NCBI RefSeq assembly: GCF_007565055.1
Contig: NC_044565.1
Span: 38,773,711 to 38,837,710 of the forward strand
From: Rhinopithecus roxellana
Lineage: Eukaryota > Chordata > Mammalia > Primates > Cercopithecidae
Reading direction: 5' to 3'
DNA: 64,000 bases
This document shows, one piece after another, positions 57,510 to 64,000 of the stretch. Position 1 is the stretch's first letter. Each line of letters starts with the position of its first letter. The notes beneath the pieces were generated by a model. That model did not search any database, was not told where the DNA came from, and saw only the letters and a list, made by a program, of their open reading frames with translations. A program made the translations under genes and the position numbers.

Positions 57510-57516
57510 TATAAAA
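57510..57516 (+). promoter_or_regulatory. TATA box of solo LTR
   Basis: TATAAAA lies in a CCTATAAAAACCCC context, typical of an LTR U3 promoter, 286 bp before the LTR polyadenylation signal. Activity is not demonstrable from sequence. Confidence 0.75.
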
Positions 57517-57795
57517 ACCCCAGACCCTAGCATAGCAGGCAAGACACCCAGGCAGCTGGACATCGAGAGGAGTGCATCATCAGAAGAAGACATGGGCAGC
57601 TGGACGTCAAAAGGAATGCACCGACGGGCACCAGCACACCGGCAGGCCACCAACCACCGCAGCAGGCCACAGACCACCCCGGCAGAATGACATGGAGTTT
57701 GGCTGGGACAGTCTGAGGAGAGCCCAGGCTGCTGAGCTCCAGGGGAAAACCATCTCCCTTCTGACTCCCCCATCTACTGAGAGCTACTTCCACTC

Positions 57796-57801
57796 AATAA
57801 A
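57796..57801 (+). terminator. Polyadenylation signal of solo LTR
   Basis: AATAAA sits in CACTCAATAAAACCTTGCAG, the R-region position expected for an ERV1 LTR. Confidence 0.75.
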
Positions 57802-58142
57802 ACCTTGCAGTCATTCTCCAAGCCTATGTGTGATCTGATTCTTCCAGTACACCAACGCAAGAAGCCCAGGATACAGAAAGCCCTCTGCCCTTGTGATAAG
57901 GCAGGGGTTTAATTGAGCTAACACAAGCCGCCTATGGATGGCTAAACTAAAAGAGCACCGTGTAACACATGCCCACTGGGGCTTCAGGAACCGTAAACAT
58001 TCACCCCTAGACACTGCCATGGGGCTCCCTGCCTGTCTGGATACTCCCCTAGAGGCTTGTGCAACAGGGCACTGAAGAAGCGAGCTACACCCCCATCGCA
58101 CACCCTGCGAGGGGGACAAGAGAACTTTTCCTGCTTCAACTG

Positions 58143-61100
58143 CATACTTATACTTACCTTGCTCTAAATTGTCTTTATCTGTTAGACTTTAATGGTATTT
58201 AAACATCGGTAATAGTTGATAACAAGTATGATATGTCCATCAACTAATGTACTTGATCTTGCCATGATATGAAAATTGGAGTCCTTCAAATGTTATATGG
58301 GTATTTGCTTCATTGTCTGAAAAACATGTTTCTCAGGTAGGGAGATAAAGGGAAACATTATGACATTTCAGCCTGGTAGTCTGGCATTACATGACCTCAT
58401 CTGCCTTTTTAGGGGAAGTCAGCAAATTGTTTTACTTCTTTGTGATCTATTTCTCATTTATAAACGAGGCTAATATGATGGGTATCTAAGCTCTAATTTA
58501 TTCCTAAATATTGGTAACAAGCTAAGTTTCCATAAGTTAAACCTTTATTATCTCTAAGGTTATAAGTGAAGACAGTATTCCTAGACACCTGTTTTACACT
58601 ATAAAATACCAAAATCAATCATGCAAAAACAAAGATATGCTTTTACAATTATTTCCTAAGTTTAAAAAGAAAAAGTCAATGTTGTAAATGATCTTTTGGA
58701 AGATACTTCCTTATCAACTAACTGACTAATGCTTTTAAAAACACAAATCCAAAGAAATTCCAACTAAAGATATTTTATTTTTCTGATAGATCTCCTCAGA
58801 GCAAGTAAATCCTTCAGTGCTCTAAGGACTTTCAAACTGTGATCAAAATTAGGGCCATCTGTCTAAAACTCCTATCTATAAATTCAGTGGGTAGACAGTT
58901 CTTTGAATGTTCAAGTTTTCCATATTGCTGTGTTCTCTTCCTTTTCTCCTTCTCCCACTACTCCTCATCCTCTTCCTATCTCTGCACCCAATTTTATTAC
59001 TACCGAATACTCACAACACACAATAGCCTCCATCTTTAGCAGACTTTGTGGGCAAATTATTTGATACCACTCTGTTGGTTCTTGTGGCTTCTTCCCTGAA
59101 CAGCTAATGTTTTGCCATCTTCCAGAAGTGCTCTAAAAAGCTTTAGCTTGCAATAAAAATTTCCTCCTTTGATGTCTTGGGGCAGCTCTTTGAAAGACAG
59201 ATACACAATGGCTTTGCAAGAGTGTTGCCTAATTCAAGTGCATATAGGTTTGCTTCATCTACAGCTGCATCCATTAAAATCAAAAGTTTTTCCACTTTAC
59301 TCCTAGAGCCAATCAACATAAGAGCAGCTTTATTTTTCCTATCACCTATAGTGAGAGTCATAGGCAAGCACCATGGTGAGATTTAGCCAAAACTGGGGGG
59401 ATCATATTTGCAATAAAAAAGGTCATAAAAGCAGGGGTCTAAATTGAAGCCATTGTGAGTGAAGAGCCATCTGTACCCTCCTATCCATGTTTATGGTAAG
59501 GATTTAGAGCATGAAGTGCTTTTAAAACTGCAAAACATTATACAAAAGGGAAGAATTATTGTAATCCAAACCCATATAATACATACAAACCAAACAGAAC
59601 TAATGCTTTCCTCATACAAGTCTGTGTGGTTAAAATTGGAAGCACTTCTTTTTCCTAAAAATCACAGGCTTCTTGCTGAGTTAAAGAAGCATTTTGGTCA
59701 TCACAGAAGAGTAACACAAAGTGAACAATCCACCCCATGACTAGGGAAGAAGCCACTCTTCCTCCAGCCTCCTCTTTTGCCCCCTCCATCCTTATACATT
59801 ATGTACTGCTGGCCTCCCCGGCATCTTGCAGGGATCACTGTCTGCTACTCGGGATGACATCTCTCGCCTTGGAGTTTTCAGACTTGAAAAATCCTGGCAG
59901 CACTGTACCATTCAAATCTGAACCAGTCTCCCACCCTAGTGGCAGACTGTTAAATAAAAAACTCTGTCCTTCCCCAAAGCTTTTAAAGGATCAATGTTTC
60001 CTTTAAGTACAAAACAAAGTAAGGAACACCCAACTAACTTGCTATAAACAAAGAAATTTGAATTTCTAGTCACATCCTGAAAAAAGTCAAGAGATTTTTT
60101 TTCCACAGCAGCCTCCTACTAATGCCTTGAGTGACTTTCCAGAACGCTCAGGCAGAAGAATGCTTCAAAAATTCAATCTGGGATTTGCTGCCCCACCTAC
60201 TCCTATAGGGCCAAAATGCCAAATAAGCTCTGAGAAATGAAGCCTCAAAACAATTGCCAAGCCATTTTCATTCCCTTAAATTTCCGATGATTAACATAAG
60301 ATGGAAATGTTGGGTACATTCACATGTGTTAACTAAATAATGTTTATTAAATGCCAACCACACCTACACAGGTTGTCCCCTTCTTCTCTTAGCTGACTAC
60401 AATTTGCTTCTACGATAGTATTTCTTATAACAGTAGAAAAACGACTACGGTAACAACTACAGGAAATTTTACTACAATAACAGTAATCAGTAGCCTTCAT
60501 AGTTCACCATGACAGCTAAAATAAGGGTAAATAGAAAAGAGTTCAGTGAAATGTTTCCACTGTGCCGTACCATGATTCATATCCGTGCTTATTTCCACCA
60601 TTAGTTACTTAAAAGATGGTTTATAGATCCTTTGAGTTTCCAACAAAGACAAAACTAGAAGAAATGGACCTTTGGACCTGACTTTGGTATGCTACTTTTT
60701 TCATAGCTTATAGAACATCTTTGTGTTCATAATTTCCTTTCATTTGCTCAGTAGGTATTATTTTAGATTGAGAAATTGAGTCTGAATTCAAGTAACTCAG
60801 CTTGAAAGTAGTGATGTTTAAAATCAGGCTGTCCGACTCTTTTCACATCCCATGTTTGCCTAGGTAGATGAATATAAAGACAATATGACATAAGGAATGT
60901 TAATATGAGAAACGTTCAAATATAAGGAAATCAGAAAGACTAAAAAGAGGATTAGATAGAATACATTAAAAGACAGTCTTGATTTTTTAGGATACACACA
61001 CACAAATGTATATGTGTATATTATACATCGCTATAATTTTTCAAACTTATAATCTATAGATTTTTCTTCTATTTCTCTTCTAACGAGGCTGATAGTGTTC

Positions 61101-62094
61101 ATAAATTAAAAACTAAACAAAGCCCATTGAAACAAATGTGTGCTTCTGTTGATTCATTTATGGTGATGTTGACACTGGAGCTGCTTGTCGACTATCTTCT
61201 CACACATAATAATTATTATTTACTGATGGCAAAGCTCTGTGGATGTGACCAAAGTGCCAGTGACATAAAGAAAAGCCTGTTTAAATGATCTGCAAAGCAG
61301 GGCCACAGCTGTAACTTTGCCCTGGCAGAGCCTGTCAAGTAAATAGCATGATCTTTTCAAACACAGCCATATTATTTTCTTCCTGGCATTTGTAATTTGT
61401 TAAAACTCTCAGTGTGCATGCCTTTCTTCCTAATAACAATGGCAAATGGCCAATCTCTGTACTTATCTCTTGCACACACATTACTTCTATGTATATTTGA
61501 TCTAGTTTTTATATTTGAAGGAGTTGCATATGTATATAGAAGAATGTACCTAACTACAAATTTTAAACGACATTCTGTGACTATGATGGTATGAACTCAG
61601 TGATAAAACATTCAAAAATGCCAAATAAAACAACTTTGTTTAGAGATGATATAAAAGTAGCCTAACATCAACTGCTGGCTTTAGAAGAAAAACCCAATAC
61701 CATGATGCTTCAAAACTGCTAATATTTGGTTTTTGTAAGTCATACTACTTGTGGTATTCATAGGCTTAGTCTTATTGCCAAAGCCCCAAGAGCATCTACT
61801 GGGATGACAGCCATTGTCTACCAACTTATTTGTGCCTTGGTAGATGTGTGAATATCCAATAGTTTTTTTAATTTAGATTAATTGGATTTTCTGTAACTTT
61901 TATTTTATTCATAACTTAAAGCTTAGATACTAAAACAAGAACTGACATCACTGCCAACCAAATTTATCTTTAATACAAACCCCTTTAGGCATGACTTTTC
62001 CCCCCATACAATTATATAGTCTCAGGGTTTAAAGAAAGCTTGAAGATTATTGAAACCAGCCACTCTTTCCACACAATTTAGTGCACTAAATTCT
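58143..62094. other. Long, largely repeat-free interval
   Basis: No gene is recognised. 60730-60830 is a weak minus-strand MIR. 61130-61440 is notable as non-repetitive sequence with AT-hook/homeodomain-type cores (ATAATAATTATTATTTA) and a CAGCTG E-box. A 74-codon minus-strand frame at 59143-59367 has a balanced composition, but I cannot match it to a protein. Confidence 0.5.
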
Positions 62095-62285
62095 GTTAAG
62101 AGTCAAAGCTCTGGAAACAGACTGCATGGGTCTGAACTCAGGTTTTCATACTTACCCACTATGTTATACCAGACAACTCTTTTTGCCAAACATTCTGTTT
62201 CATTTGATAAATGGGATGAAATAATGTCCCTCATTGGGTTGCCATGATTAAATGAGACAGTGCATGGTTCAGAAATATGAGCTCT
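62095..62285 (+). repeat. MIR SINE
   Basis: TAAGAGTCAAAGCTCTGGAA, GGGTCTGAACTCAGGTTTTC and CTGTTTCATTTGATAAATGG followed by GATTAAATGAGACAGTGC are in consensus MIR order. Confidence 0.8.
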
Positions 62286-62286
62286 T

Positions 62287-62610
62287 GGCTGGGCATGGTG
62301 GCTCACATCTATAATCCTAATGCTTTGGGAGGATGAGGTGGGAGGATTATTTGAGGCCAGGAGTTTGAGACCAGCCTGGGCAACATAGCAAGACCCGTCT
62401 CTACAAAAAAAAAAAAAAAAACTAAAAAAAAAAAAAAAAAAAAAAAAAAAATAGCCAGGCATGGAGGCACATGCCTGTAATCCTAGTTACACGAGGGTGA
62501 GGCAGGAGGATCACTTGAGCCCAGAAGGTCAAGGCTGCAGTAAGCCATGATCACACCACTGCACTCTAGCCTGAGTGACAGAGCAAGACCCTGTCTCTGA
62601 ACAAACAAAG
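62287..62610 (+). mobile_element. AluJ with expanded A-rich linker
   Basis: This old Alu (GGCTGGGCATGGTGGCTCAC; GAGGCCAGGAGTTTGAGACC) has a middle linker expanded to two A runs (62406-62422 and 62427-62452). The tail is AACAAACAAAGAACAA. Confidence 0.88.
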
Positions 62611-64000
62611 AACAATGAGCTATTTAGCTCCTAAAGCCTTAGAGGATTCTACAGCATTCCCACTACATGGTTACTCAGGCTTTAGCAGAAAACCTCTAGT
62701 GACAAAGAACTGTCCACCTCTTAAGGCACCCCTATCACAGTTTTGAATTATTCTGACTCTTAAAGTTCTGCCAGAGCTTATATCACTCTTCCTCTTGCCT
62801 GTCTGTTGACCCTGGTTCCCGGGGCCTTGGGGTTGGTGGGTTGGGGTGAGGGAGATGGGGGAGGGTGTAGATAATCCCTGTTTCGAATAACAATTCTTCT
62901 TTTAAATAGTTGAAGACAAACTAATTTGACTCTTTTTCCCTCCTGTGTGTCTTTTTTCCCCAAGTGAAGTATTCCCAAATCTTTTACTCATATGCCATGG
63001 TTTTTAAAGTCCCCTCATCGCCACCACAGTTACTTTCCTACAAACCTCTTTTAGTTATTTCCTCACAACATGTGGAGTAAGTGTGATACACACAGCTATG
63101 AAACAGCCTAGGAAAGGACTAAGAAGTTAAAAGCACATGAAATTCAACTCTGGATAATGAGTTTTTATATCTTCATTTCCAATCTTTACACCTTTTATTT
63201 TTTTTTCTTGCCTGGTTCAGTGCTGAGTAAAAGAGAGGAGGAGGAGTAGACAGCCTTGTCTTCTTGATTTTAAAAAGAATGTTTCTAACATTGAATTTTG
63301 TGTCAGCAAGCTCTACTTTATGTCAAGCAAATTCTAGCTAAACTTGGACTATGTCCATCGGAAATGGAGGTGTGGTTTTAAGAAGCACAAAGGTTTCCTG
63401 AGAAATGTTTAACTTTAACGCCTGTGATATTTGTATCAGACAACCTCAAGCAAATTTAGAAGTCTAAATAAAAATGAACAGTTGAAGCTATACTTTTTAT
63501 CTCCCTTGATCACTATGAAAATTTGTCTCTGGCATATCTTGAGGATGAGGGAGTATTTTTATTACACAGACTCTCTGCCCAACAATTGCTCAAATATTAA
63601 CCAATAAAATAAATAATCTCAGGCATCTCTAAATCAAACATACTATGAAGCCTGATCCCTCTGACAGTAGTGTAGGACTATAGCCTCTCTGGTTCTGGAA
63701 CTTAACATTTATTAATGTTGCCCAAAATCCCAGTTTTTCGGCAGTCAAAGCACACTGATGCTGGCACCCTCAAAGCTCTTCTATCCAGAGGTTATCTAAT
63801 TGGTATCCTGAACCTAAGAGCTGGTCTTTAATCTATTTATATTAAATATTATATTATAGAAGATATAGAATTTGAGGATGCCTGAGTATGACATAAAAAA
63901 AGAATTTTCTCAATAATTTTATCAATATTTGGCAATAAGAATATATTATTTTTGTAATCAAAATTGTTATTTAAATGTGTTCTTGTTAGAAGTAGCTATT
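62611..64000. other. Unique sequence to window end
   Basis: No gene or familiar repeat is recognised. The composition is AT-rich with a short G-rich stretch at 62820-62866. Confidence 0.5.

Larger units (their letters stand above)
57310..58138 (+). mobile_element. Solo ERV1-type LTR with intact core signals
   Basis: This 829-bp element begins TGATACGTGAAAGG and ends AACTTTTCCTGCTTCA. It is flanked by a perfect 4-bp target duplication, ACTG (57306-57309, 58139-58142), as expected for gammaretrovirus-like ERV1 integration. A TATA box (CCTATAAAAACC) lies at 57510-57516 and the polyadenylation signal AATAAA at 57796-57801, giving the U3-R-U5 order. U3/R contains a repeated GGCAGCTGGAC(A/G)TC unit (about 57551 and 57596). 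No internal viral genes remain. I cannot assign the subfamily. Confidence 0.93.

Noticed and set aside
59143..59367. 74-codon minus-strand frame with balanced amino-acid composition (MPMTLTIGDRKNKAAL start)
   Set aside because: It looks mildly protein-like but matches nothing I know, and lacks upstream or downstream continuation in any frame, so I do not call a gene.

Overview
This window is primate nuclear DNA, most likely from an Old World monkey (macaque, baboon or vervet type). The Alu at 54531-54829 has the diagnostic bases of the cercopithecid AluYRa lineage (CTCAAGCCTG near the 5' end, AAAAACTAGCC in the middle arm, GATCCGGCCAC near the 3' end). The two young L1s share ORF2 variants that differ from the human L1PA1 sequence as I remember it. 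I see no intact host protein-coding gene, no tRNA or rRNA gene and no CRISPR array. It reads as intergenic or deep-intronic DNA made of layered retrotransposons, with two processed pseudogenes.

Layout: 98-6274 is a full-length, minus-strand L1 with target-site duplications, an intact ORF1 (338 codons) and an ORF2 broken by frameshifts, a deletion and nonsense codons. 6275-14900 is mostly unique sequence with AluY, AluS and MIR copies. 14900-17530 is an old minus-strand LINE interrupted by a MaLR LTR and a Tigger/MER44-like DNA transposon. 18.9-20.1 kb is an unusual CpG-rich block holding an imperfect tandem duplication. 20.3-28.9 kb carries MIR, L2 and old L1 fragments, a 30-bp minisatellite, a 27-bp-arm hairpin and a tiny truncated Alu. 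29.18-30.09 kb is an RSL24D1 processed pseudogene. 32.7-33.1 kb is an MST-type LTR.

37.2-41.07 kb is a PSAT1 processed pseudogene split by a 5'-truncated L1 (18-bp target duplication) and an AluY. The L1 insertion leaves a 397-codon open frame that begins in PSAT1-derived DNA and continues through the C-terminal third of L1 ORF2. 41-48 kb holds an old L1 3' end, Alus and a GC-rich, repeat-poor segment ending in a long A tract. 48.3-52.0 kb is an old minus-strand LINE with an AluS and a MaLR LTR inserted. 52.1 kb has a 49-bp inverted repeat. 52.5-58.1 kb is dense in LTRs and Alus, including a solo ERV1-type LTR with a perfect ACTG duplication. 58.1-64 kb is largely non-repetitive.

The elements do not form a pathway; their relationship is historical, by nesting and insertion order. 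I found no convincing new biological system. The best candidates for follow-up are the two hairpin-forming inverted repeats (26.7 and 52.1 kb), the PSAT1/L1 chimeric frame and the CpG-rich duplicated block at 19-20 kb. Repeat family names rest on recognition by eye without a repeat library, so subfamily labels are provisional.
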